NCBI GenBank assembly: GCA_964450865.1
Contig: CAYVHB010000001.1
Span: 129,249 to 193,248 of the forward strand
DNA: 64,000 bases
Reading direction: 5' to 3'
From: CAYVHB01 sp964450865
GTDB lineage: Bacteria > Bacillota > Clostridia > Saccharofermentanales > UBA5734
Shown: piece by piece, positions 17,003 through 24,476 of the stretch
Layout: every line of letters starts with the position of its first letter
How positions within the stretch are numbered: position 1 is the first letter of the stretch
Made by a program: the position numbers and the translations under genes
The notes under the pieces: model-generated
The model's database searches: none
What the model saw: the letters and a program-made list of their open reading frames with translations, nothing else
What the model was told of the DNA's origin: nothing

Positions 17003-19444
17003 TTATTCGCGCAGCTGGGCGCCAGCCTGGTCGCGCAGGGCAGCCAGCACGGCGGCAACGGCCGGCTGGATATCCTCGTCGCTTAAAGTCTTTTCTGCCG
17101 ATCGGAATACCAGGCTGAAGGCGACCGATTTTTTGCCAGCCGGAACCTGCGGTCCCTGATAGACATCAAACAAGGTCACCGACTCCAGAAGCGAACCGCC
17201 CTGGGCCGATATCAGCCCGGCCAGATCCGCAACGAGGACCGCCTGGTCAACCATTAGCGCCAGATCACGGGTTACAGCCGGGAAGCGCGGCAGCGGCTGA
17301 TAAGTCCGTTTATCACTGGCAGCGGCCAGCAGCTGATTCACCTCGATATCAAGCAGAACCGCGCCGGGTGGCGCACTGAATGCCTCGGCAACATCAGGAT
17401 GGACAACACCAAGCCAGCCGGCCAGCTGGCCGCTGATGAACAGCTCCGCACTGCGGCCCGGATGCAGCCACGGCCGGGCTGCAGCCCGGGTGAAGCGGAA
17501 CTGGCTGATCCCAAGGTGGACCAGCAGTTCTTCGACAGCGCCCTTCAAGCTGAAAAAAGCCTCGCCGCTGCTGGCCGGAGCCTGGCTATCATAAACCAGG
17601 CTAGCCAGATGCAGGACTTCATCCGGTAATTCAGTCATCGGCAGGGATTTCGCCTGATAAGTATAAGCCAGTTCGAACAGGCGGGCAGCCGGAACCGAAC
17701 GATTCCAGTTGGTCGCTGCCACTTGCAGCATGGAAGGAACCATCGACGTCCGCATGCAACTGTAATCCTCACCGAGCGGATTGATGATCACCACGCTCTG
17801 GCGCAGCGCATGATCAGCCGGCAGATTCATCTTGTCCAGCTGGCGCGGGCTTTCAAACGAATAGGTACAGATTTCAAAGAAGCCCTGGGCAATCAGCAGA
17901 TCCTTGATCTTTTCAATGGTACGCTGGCGGGGAGTCCGGCCGCCCAGTGTCGTCTGTTTACCGGACAGCAGGCTCGGCTCGATTTTGTTGTAACCATAGA
18001 TCCGGGCCACCTCTTCAGCCAGGTCCGCTTCACTTTCAAGATCGGGGCGATAGCTGGGGATATCCACCAGCCAGCTGGCCGCGAGGTCCGCGCTGTCCGG
18101 CGTCACTTCGCAGCCCAGGCGGATCAGGATGTCGCGCATGTAAGATGGTTCCAGGCTGGTACCCAGGAAACGATTGATCATTGCCGGCCGGCAGCGCAGC
18201 TGGACCGGAGGCGGACAGACCGGCCAGACGTCAATCATGCCCTGGCAAACCTGGCCACAGGCCAGTTGCTCGATCAGCTCACAAGCCCGATCCAGGGCCC
18301 GTGCCGCATTCAATACATCCAGCCCTTTTTCAAACCGGGCTGAAGCCTCGGTGCGCAAGCCGATTTTACGGGCCGTCTGACGTACGGACTGAGGATTGAA
18401 AGTAGCCGATTCAAACAGGATGGTGGTCGTCGTCGCGGTAATTTCCGAGTTTTCCGCGCCCATGACCCCCGCCACGGCAACTGCCCGGTCACGATCGGCA
18501 ATGACCAGCATGTTTTCATCGAGCGGGCGATCCACGCTGTCAAGCGTCCGGATGACCTCGCCGGCCCGGGCCCGGCGAACTATGATCTGCTGACCGGCCA
18601 GCTCGGCCAGGTCGAAGGCATGCATCGGCTGGCCCAGCTCCAGCATCACGTAATTGGTGATGTCAACGATGTTGTTGATCGGGCGCACGCCGGCGCAGCG
18701 CAGACGCCGCCGCAACCAGTCCGGCGACGGTTCAATGCGCACATCGCGGACGACCCGGCCACAGTATCGGTTACACAGATCCGGTGCCTCGATCCGGATC
18801 CGGGCCAGGTCCGCCGAAGCCAGCGGACTTTGCGCCGTGACAGATGGCTGGCGCGGCGTGAACGGCAGATCAAAGGTCACGGCGGCTTCGCGGCCAAGTC
18901 CTTCGACAGCAAAACAGTCGACGCGGTTGGATGTGATTTCGAACTCGATCACCGTGTCATGAATGCCGAGCACATCGCGGATATCAAGGCCCGGCGGCGT
19001 GTCCGGCTTGAGGATAAAAATCCCGTCCTCGGCCGCTTCCGGGAAATCAGCCGGGGTATAGCCCAGTTCATCAATGGAACAGAGCATGCCCTCGGACAGC
19101 TCACCGCGCAATTTGCCTTTATTGATCCGGGTGCCATCGGCCAGGCTGGCGCCATGCAGGGCGACCGGCACCACATCACCGACCGCGACGTTCTTCGCCC
19201 CGGTGATAATCTGCAGACGGGGCGTATCAGTCAGGCCGACATCCAGCTGACAAATCTGCAGCTTGTCGGCATTGGGATGACCGCTCAGGTCAACGATCCG
19301 GCCGGTTACAACCTTCTGAATGCTTGCGCCAAGCGTTTCGCAACCTTCTACCTTGGAACCGGACAGGGTCAGGCCGTCACAGATTGCCTTGGCCGGCAGC
19401 TCCAGCGGTGTATAATCTTTCAGCCATTCAATGGAAACCTTCAT
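17003..19444 (-). CDS. pheT: Phenylalanyl-tRNA synthetase beta subunit
   Basis: An 813-aa protein of normal length. Domains in order: N-terminal MKVSIEWLKDY, OB-fold tRNA-binding domain (EMAP-like, about residues 40-150, GHPNADKLQICQLDVG), B3/B4 editing domain (MHAFDLAEL), B5 domain (FNPQSVRQTARKIGLRTEASARFEKG), catalytic-like core (LPADHALRQSVVIINPLGEDYSCMRTSM) and C-terminal ferredoxin-like anticodon-binding domain (YQPLPRFPAVTRDLALMVD). Together with PheS it forms the (alpha-beta)2 enzyme that charges tRNA-Phe; beta also edits Tyr-tRNA-Phe. ATG at 19444 has GGAGGAAG about 10 bases before it. It follows pheS after 21 bases and is under the same T-box control. Confidence 0.97.
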   Translation of the reverse strand: MKVSIEWLKDYTPLELPAKAICDGLTLSGSKVEGCETLGASIQKVVTGRIVDLSGHPNADKLQICQLDVGLTDTPRLQIITGAKNVAVGDVVPVALHGASLADGTRINKGKLRGELSEGMLCSIDELGYTPADFPEAAEDGIFILKPDTPPGLDIRDVLGIHDTVIEFEITSNRVDCFAVEGLGREAAVTFDLPFTPRQPSVTAQSPLASADLARIRIEAPDLCNRYCGRVVRDVRIEPSPDWLRRRLRCAGVRPINNIVDITNYVMLELGQPMHAFDLAELAGQQIIVRRARAGEVIRTLDSVDRPLDENMLVIADRDRAVAVAGVMGAENSEITATTTTILFESATFNPQSVRQTARKIGLRTEASARFEKGLDVLNAARALDRACELIEQLACGQVCQGMIDVWPVCPPPVQLRCRPAMINRFLGTSLEPSYMRDILIRLGCEVTPDSADLAASWLVDIPSYRPDLESEADLAEEVARIYGYNKIEPSLLSGKQTTLGGRTPRQRTIEKIKDLLIAQGFFEICTYSFESPRQLDKMNLPADHALRQSVVIINPLGEDYSCMRTSMVPSMLQVAATNWNRSVPAARLFELAYTYQAKSLPMTELPDEVLHLASLVYDSQAPASSGEAFFSLKGAVEELLVHLGISQFRFTRAAARPWLHPGRSAELFISGQLAGWLGVVHPDVAEAFSAPPGAVLLDIEVNQLLAAASDKRTYQPLPRFPAVTRDLALMVDQAVLVADLAGLISAQGGSLLESVTLFDVYQGPQVPAGKKSVAFSLVFRSAEKTLSDEDIQPAVAAVLAALRDQAGAQLRE

Positions 19445-19465
19445 AGCTTGCTTCCTCCAGATCAA

Positions 19466-20497
19466 TCAGCGGAACTGCCGCAAGAATCGCACGTCGTTTT
19501 CATAAAAGTTGCGAATATCATCAATACCGAAGCGGCCCATCGCCGTCCGTTCGACGCCGATCCCAAAGGCAAAACCGCTGTACACTTCCGGATCGATGCC
19601 GCAATTTGCCAGCACCCCCGGATGGACCATGCCAGCTCCCAGCACTTCAATCCAGCCCTCCCCCTTGCAGGTCCGGCAGCCTGCGCCGCCACAGGCCATG
19701 CAGGAAATATCCACCTCGCAGCTGGGCTCGGTAAACGGAAAGTGATGGGGCCGCAAACGGATTTTAGTCTCGGTGCCAAACAGCTGGCGGGCAAAAAGCT
19801 GCAGCGAACCCACCAGGTCTCCCATGGTCACACCACGGTCAACAACCAGGCCCTCGATCTGGTGAAAGATCGGTGAATGGGTCGCATCAAGGGCATCCGA
19901 ACGATATACCTTGCCCGGGCAGACGACCTTGATCGGCGGCTGCTGCTGCTGCATGACCCGGATCTGGACGGGCGAGGTCTGGGTCCGCAACAGGATATTA
20001 TCTGTTATATAGAATGTATCCTGGGTATCGCGAGCCGGATGTCCGGAAGGAATCCGCAACATTTCGAAGTTGAAAAGGTCCAGCTCAACCTCCGGGCCTT
20101 CGGCAATTGAATAGCCAAGGCCGAGAAAAACATCGCAAATTTCGTCAATGGCCTTGGTCAGCGGGTGCCGGGAGCCAACAACCTGCAGCCGGCCGGGCAT
20201 GGTCACATCAAGGGTTTCCTGCTGCAGGCGATGCAGCTTCTCCCTGGCCCGCAATTGCTGCAGGGCCTGGGCGAGACCGGTTTCAATGTGCTCGCGAACC
20301 TGATTGGCAAGCTGGCCGGCAGCTGGCCGTTCCTCGGCTGACAGCGCGCCCATGCCGCGCAGGATGGCAGTCAATTCTCCCTTTTTGCCCAGGTAACGGA
20401 TACGCAGGCTCTCGATCGTCTCCGAGGCCCCGGCCTGGGCCAGTACCTGGTCAAATTTTTCCTGCAAATGAGTCAAAGCGTGTTTGAGGTCAGACAT
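19466..20497 (-). CDS. pheS: Phenylalanyl-tRNA synthetase alpha subunit
   Basis: A 343-aa class II synthetase subunit of normal length. N-terminal coiled coil (about residues 1-85), then motif 2 region (FHQIEGLVVD), the sequence HHFPFTEPSCEVDI, a Cys-rich loop SCMACGGAGCRTCKGEGW and motif 3 GFAFGIGVERTAM. It activates Phe and transfers it to tRNA-Phe. GGAGGTG lies 7 bases before the ATG. Immediately upstream is a T-box leader with a UUC specifier, so expression responds to uncharged tRNA-Phe. Confidence 0.97.
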   Translation of the reverse strand: MSDLKHALTHLQEKFDQVLAQAGASETIESLRIRYLGKKGELTAILRGMGALSAEERPAAGQLANQVREHIETGLAQALQQLRAREKLHRLQQETLDVTMPGRLQVVGSRHPLTKAIDEICDVFLGLGYSIAEGPEVELDLFNFEMLRIPSGHPARDTQDTFYITDNILLRTQTSPVQIRVMQQQQPPIKVVCPGKVYRSDALDATHSPIFHQIEGLVVDRGVTMGDLVGSLQLFARQLFGTETKIRLRPHHFPFTEPSCEVDISCMACGGAGCRTCKGEGWIEVLGAGMVHPGVLANCGIDPEVYSGFAFGIGVERTAMGRFGIDDIRNFYENDVRFLRQFR

Positions 20498-20510
20498 GTA
20501 TACACCTCCA

Positions 20511-20845
20511 TAAAAAATAAAAATCTCCCATCCCGAACGGGACGGAAGACACTCCGCGGTACCACCCGAATTCTGCAGCCACGGCTGCAGCACTTGTCCG
20601 GCCGATAACGAGGCCAGCCGTCATACCCTACCAGCGCTCAGCCGATGCTGCCTGGCATATGCTGCCCGACAGATGCCGGTCAGATAATTAGCCATTTAAC
20701 CGGCAATCGACCATGTCGCCTTGAGGTATGCCGCTCCGGAGTGAACTTCAGCTGCCGCGCACCCGGGGGGGCTTGCAGCCCGGTGACCCCACCCTCTCTG
20801 CTGGCCGTTTGCAACTTACTCGCTCCATCATGGCGTTGGATTATT
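20511..20845 (-). promoter_or_regulatory. T-box leader (tRNA-Phe) of pheST
   Basis: The conserved T-box GGGTGGTACCGCG is present (20555-20567, minus strand). A 10-pair stem of terminator form (20525-20548, CTTCCGTCCC against GGGATGGGAG) is followed by a T-rich run (20511-20524). Within Stem I a UUC triplet lies in GAAGUUCACU at 20743-20745, which matches Phe and the downstream gene. The leader is about 335 bases. Established mechanism: uncharged tRNA-Phe pairs with the specifier and with the T-box bulge and stabilises the antiterminator. The bases 20881-21012 upstream of the promoter show no gene. Confidence 0.95.
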
Positions 20846-20850
20846 GAGTA

Positions 20851-20880
20851 ATCATATCACCGTCAGCCAGACTTTGTAAA
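20851..20880 (-). promoter_or_regulatory. Promoter of the T-box-pheST unit
   Basis: On the minus strand TTTACA (20875-20880), an 18-base spacer and TATGAT (20851-20856). Transcription would start near 20844 and run straight into the T-box Stem I. Confidence 0.75.
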
Positions 20881-21012
20881 GCAGCAATCTGGCAATGAAC
20901 AGCGATCATGGCCGGGCCACTGATTCATCAGAAAGAACGCTTCCGGCTACCGGTCCGTACCCTGGCAGGGTCAGATCAACGCCTGCAGGTGCCGGTCTTG
21001 GCCCTGGCAGCC

Positions 21013-21672
21013 TCAGGTTAATCCTTGCAGCCATGGATTGCTGCTGATTTCCCGACCCAGTGTCGTTGCCGGCCCATGTCCGGGCAAAACCGGGATTTGC
21101 GGACCGGTGCGGCTGGCCAGCCGGATCAGGCGCAGCAGCGAAGCCTGCATGGCCTGGTCATCCCCGCCGAGGTCGGTCCGGCCAATCGCGCCGGCAAACA
21201 ATGTATCGCCGGTAAAAAGCGCAATCGGCTTGTGTGCCAGCGACAGGAGAAAACACATGCTGCCAACGGTATGGCCAGGTGTGTGCAGGGCCTCAATTTC
21301 AATATCAGCAGCCAGCATTTGTTGCCAGCCGTCAACCAGCAGGGCCTGCGCCGGACGCATGGTCTGGCTGCGACCGATGAGCACGGAAAGATTCACTTCC
21401 GCGTCGGTCAGGGCATCCTGCTCAGATTCATGAATCAGCAAAGGGGCTCCAGTCAGATCGCGCCATTCATCGGCCCGGCCAATATGATCAAAATGCCCAT
21501 GGGTCGCCAGCAGCCAGGCAACTGGCGCCAACTCGGCGGGACAGCGGCCGGGCCGCAAGACCGGATCAATCAGGCAAGTAACCGGACCGACGTCAATCAG
21601 CCAGGTATTGGCCTGAATCGGACCGTCAGGAATCAGGTGGATCTGGATCGGACCTTGCGTCAGAATTTTCAT
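21013..21672 (-). CDS. Metallo-beta-lactamase-fold hydrolase, glyoxalase II-like
   Basis: A 219-aa protein with the binuclear metal motif THGHFDHIG (residues 57-65), TPGHTVGS for the next metal His, FTGDTLFAGAIGRTD with the bridging Asp, and LPGHGPAT at the end. This layout matches the short YqgX/YcbL-type glyoxalase II-like group, which act on thioesters or similar; the true substrate is unknown. AAAGGAT lies about 9 bases before the ATG. It follows dtd by 110 bases on the same strand, an association also common in other Bacillota. Confidence 0.85.
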   Translation of the reverse strand: MKILTQGPIQIHLIPDGPIQANTWLIDVGPVTCLIDPVLRPGRCPAELAPVAWLLATHGHFDHIGRADEWRDLTGAPLLIHESEQDALTDAEVNLSVLIGRSQTMRPAQALLVDGWQQMLAADIEIEALHTPGHTVGSMCFLLSLAHKPIALFTGDTLFAGAIGRTDLGGDDQAMQASLLRLIRLASRTGPQIPVLPGHGPATTLGREISSNPWLQGLT

Positions 21673-21782
21673 GGTGACTTATCCTTTTTGCATGTCAGTG
21701 TGATTATCCTTGATGATGCGACCGTGCGGCTTTGCGTTTTATTATTGCACGGTTTCCAGATTTTTGACAGCACAACTTTCCC

Positions 21783-22235
21783 TTATGACTTGTCAGGGTT
21801 GATTTCCAGCATCAGGGTAACCGGACCGGCATTGACCAGGCTGACCTGCATATCAGCGCCAAACCGGCCTTGGCCAACCAGAAGGCCACAAGCCCGCAGC
21901 TGATTGCAGAAATACTCATACAATTCATTGGCCAGCACCGGTGCCGCAGCCTGATCAAAACCTGGCCGGTTGCCGCGGCGGGTATCGGCATAGAGTGTAA
22001 ATTGCGAAACAACCAGGATTGAACCGCCAATATCCTGTACCGAGCGGTTCATTTTGTCCTGCTCATCACGAAAAATTCGCAGGCGGGCTACCTTGCCCGC
22101 GAGCTGGCTGGCAATCGCCGGCGTATCCTGATGAGTCACACCCAGCAAAACAAGGAGACCCTGCCCGATTTCGGACAGGATCTCCCCTTCTACCGTGACA
22201 CTGGCCCGGCTGACGCGCTGGACGAGGGCACGCAT
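21783..22235 (-). CDS. dtd: D-aminoacyl-tRNA deacylase
   Basis: A 150-aa protein of standard length. It starts MRALVQRVSRASVTV, and carries the catalytic-cleft motifs SQFTLYADTRRGNRP and NAGPVTL, the chirality-checking elements (SQxxLY and NxGPVT). It removes D-amino acids such as D-Tyr, and Gly from mischarged tRNA-Ala, in the cytoplasm. The ribosome site is weak (only AGG), and the start lies 9 bases after the gdhA stop, so it may be translated by coupling with gdhA. Confidence 0.95.
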   Translation of the reverse strand: MRALVQRVSRASVTVEGEILSEIGQGLLVLLGVTHQDTPAIASQLAGKVARLRIFRDEQDKMNRSVQDIGGSILVVSQFTLYADTRRGNRPGFDQAAAPVLANELYEYFCNQLRACGLLVGQGRFGADMQVSLVNAGPVTLMLEINPDKS

Positions 22236-22244
22236 CGCCTGAAT

Positions 22245-23582
22245 TTAGTAGGCGATGCCCTGCTGATACATGGCGGTCGCAACCTTTTCGAAACCGGCGA
22301 TGTTGGCGCCCATCATCAGGTTGTCCGGATCACCATACTCGGCAGCAGCCCGGGCGGAATTCTTGTAAATGTTGATCATGATATCTTTGAGTTTGGCATC
22401 AACTTCTTCGAAGGTCCAGCTGTAGCGCATGCTGTTCTGGCACATTTCGAGGGCGGAGGTGGCGACACCACCCGCATTGGCGGCCTTGGCCGGTCCATAG
22501 ATGACCTTGTTCTGCAGATAGACTTCGATGGCTTCCGGGGTCGAAGGCATGTTGGCGCCTTCACCGACGGCCTTGCAGCCATTCTTGACCAGCAGCGCGG
22601 CCGACTCGGCGTCGATTTCGTTCTGTGTGGCGCTCGGCAGGGCAATATCACAAGGGACAGACCAGATGCCGTTGCAACCTTCGGTATAGGTGGCATTCGG
22701 ACGATACTGGAGATATTCCTTGATACGGCCGCGCTTTTCAAGCTTGATTTCCTTGACGGCGTCGAGATCAATGCCCTCAGGATCATAGATGTAACCGTCA
22801 GAGTCGCTCAGGGTAACAACTTTGCCGCCCATCTGGTTGACCTTTTCCGTCGCAAAGATCGCGACGTTGCCAGAACCGGAAATCGATACGACGGAATCCT
22901 TGAAGCTCAGGCCCTTGGCATTGAGGGCTTCTTCCATGAAGTAGCACAGTCCGTAACCAGTCGCTTCGGTGCGGGCCAGTGAACCACCCCAGGTCAGGCC
23001 CTTGCCGGTGAGAACGCCGGTGAAATCATTAGCCAGGCGCTTGTACTGACCATACATGTAACCAATTTCACGGCCGCCGGTACCGATATCACCAGCCGGG
23101 ACGTCAGTGTCCGGACCGATGTGGCGCCACAGCTCAGTCATGAAGCTCTGGCAGAAACGCATGATTTCCATATCACTCTTGCCGCGCGGATTGAAGTCGG
23201 AACCACCCTTGCCGCCGCCGATCGGCAGGCCGGTGAGGGAATTCTTCAGAATCTGCTCAAAGCCCAGGAACTTGATGACGCTGAGATTGACCGAAGGATG
23301 CAGGCGCAGGCCGCCTTTGTATGGGCCGATGGCGCTATTGAACTGAACACGCATACCACGGTTGACCTGTACTTTGCCCTGGTCGTCGACCCATGTAACC
23401 CGGAAAATGACCTGACGCTCCGGTTCGACGATCCGGTTGAAGATACCGGCCGCTACCCATTCCGGGTGCTTCTCGGCCACGGGCTCGAGGCTCTCGAGCA
23501 CTTCCCGGACTGCCTGATGGAATTCGGGTTCGTTGGGATTTCTGGCTACGACCTGGTCAAAAACAGACTTGAGAATTTGCAT
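22245..23582 (-). CDS. gdhA: NADP-type glutamate dehydrogenase
   Basis: A 445-aa hexameric-type enzyme of family length. Motifs: GPYKGGLRLHPSVN (with the substrate Lys), PIGGGKGGSDFNPRGKSDMEIMRFCQSF, the catalytic region DTDVPAGDIGTGGREIGYM and the Rossmann SGSGNVAIFATEK. NADP preference is judged from the overall similarity to E. coli GdhA. Reaction: 2-oxoglutarate plus ammonia plus NAD(P)H to glutamate, reversible. It has AGGAGGAAT before its ATG and its own promoter (23680-23709). In a fermenter it would feed glutamate to 2-oxoglutarate, the first step toward the hydroxyglutarate pathway hinted by the dehydratase activase at the left edge (inference). Confidence 0.95.
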   Translation of the reverse strand: MQILKSVFDQVVARNPNEPEFHQAVREVLESLEPVAEKHPEWVAAGIFNRIVEPERQVIFRVTWVDDQGKVQVNRGMRVQFNSAIGPYKGGLRLHPSVNLSVIKFLGFEQILKNSLTGLPIGGGKGGSDFNPRGKSDMEIMRFCQSFMTELWRHIGPDTDVPAGDIGTGGREIGYMYGQYKRLANDFTGVLTGKGLTWGGSLARTEATGYGLCYFMEEALNAKGLSFKDSVVSISGSGNVAIFATEKVNQMGGKVVTLSDSDGYIYDPEGIDLDAVKEIKLEKRGRIKEYLQYRPNATYTEGCNGIWSVPCDIALPSATQNEIDAESAALLVKNGCKAVGEGANMPSTPEAIEVYLQNKVIYGPAKAANAGGVATSALEMCQNSMRYSWTFEEVDAKLKDIMINIYKNSARAAAEYGDPDNLMMGANIAGFEKVATAMYQQGIAY

Positions 23583-23918
23583 GGGAATTCCTCCTAAAAA
23601 CCTGTTCGATCGTCATTGATCGATGGGCGCAATACTGCAGCCCCTCAAATCAGGTTCGGACTGCCTTGCCCACGCACCTATGATATGACTAAAGAAATAG
23701 ATTTGTCAATAAAAATGCAAGACGAAATGTTCAATCTTGCAATATTTTCTATATTCGGGCATGATTGGCTCATGCAATACTGCCTTTGATGCCAGCAAGC
23801 AGCTTCGGGCTGATCAGTCAGCTGAGCAAGCTTGCCAGCATGAAGGTATCGCAATTCAGGTCACAGCTGTTGCAGCCGCAGCAGTCCTGTACAGTCTGCG
23901 GGGCAGCATTCCAGGCAA
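23583..23918. other. Intergenic region holding the gdhA promoter
   Basis: 336 bases. The gdhA promoter is at 23680-23709. The first 95 bases form a leader with several weak hairpins and no recognised riboswitch. From 23760 to 23918, next to the MGS-like gene stop, I see neither a gene nor a clear terminator. Confidence 0.55.
23680..23709 (-). promoter_or_regulatory. Promoter of gdhA
   Basis: On the minus strand a perfect TTGACA (23704-23709), an 18-base spacer and TATCAT (23680-23685), about 95 bases before the gdhA start. Confidence 0.75.
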
Positions 23919-24308
23919 TCAGCGAACGAGATCACGCCAGTCGAGGTCGCCCCGGTCGACTGCCAGGACCAGTAATTCGGCAGTGGCGATGTTGGTCGCA
24001 ACCGGAATGCTGTTTGTATCACAGGCGCGCAGCAGTGAATTGGGGGCATCATAGGCGTCGAGCAGAGGATCACGCAGATAAACGACGGCATCGATCTCAT
24101 TATACATGGCTCGCGAGGCCAGCTGATCCAGGCTGCTGGCAATCTCAGTTGACAGGCCAACGACGTTAAGGCGGGATGCATCACGGATCAGGCGGGCTGT
24201 ATTGATCAGTGAGTACATTTTATGACGACCGAGAATCTGGCTATAAGCAATACAGAAATTGACCAGCAGTTCATTTTTGCGATTGTCAGCTAATAGCACG
24301 ATGTTCAC
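23919..24308 (-). CDS. Methylglyoxal synthase-like protein with altered active site
   Basis: A 129-aa MGS-fold protein read from a GTG at 24308 (GGGGGG lies about 8 bases upstream and the product then begins MNIVLLADNRK, as family members do; ATGs at 24347 and 24338 would add 10-13 residues). ATNIATAELL and RDPLLD match MGS. But residues of the E. coli enzyme are missing: the histidine of VAHDH is absent (VLLADNRK), the TGTTG phosphate loop is replaced by LINTARL, GGDQQ by SSLDQ (Asp kept), and the catalytic His of PHDPD by a Tyr (DAYDAP). It sits next to mrdA-mreD-mreC, the place where Clostridia often carry mgsA, so descent from mgsA is likely while enzyme activity is doubtful. Confidence 0.75.
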   Translation of the reverse strand: MNIVLLADNRKNELLVNFCIAYSQILGRHKMYSLINTARLIRDASRLNVVGLSTEIASSLDQLASRAMYNEIDAVVYLRDPLLDAYDAPNSLLRACDTNSIPVATNIATAELLVLAVDRGDLDWRDLVR

Positions 24309-24476
24309 GGATATACCCCCCGCCAGACGGAAAACCATATTTTTCATCCCTGAAGGATGTCGTCATGATATGTCTATTCTATACATCTGAACCAAAAGAA
24401 ACAAGGGTAAATAAACGCAGCCAGGGCCAGCCGCGCAAACCGACGAAAGGCGGCGGCGGCGGCCGGACATCCGGAC

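Noticed and set aside
18620..19876. 418-codon plus-strand frame across pheT/pheS
   Set aside because: Antisense to two complete synthetase genes.
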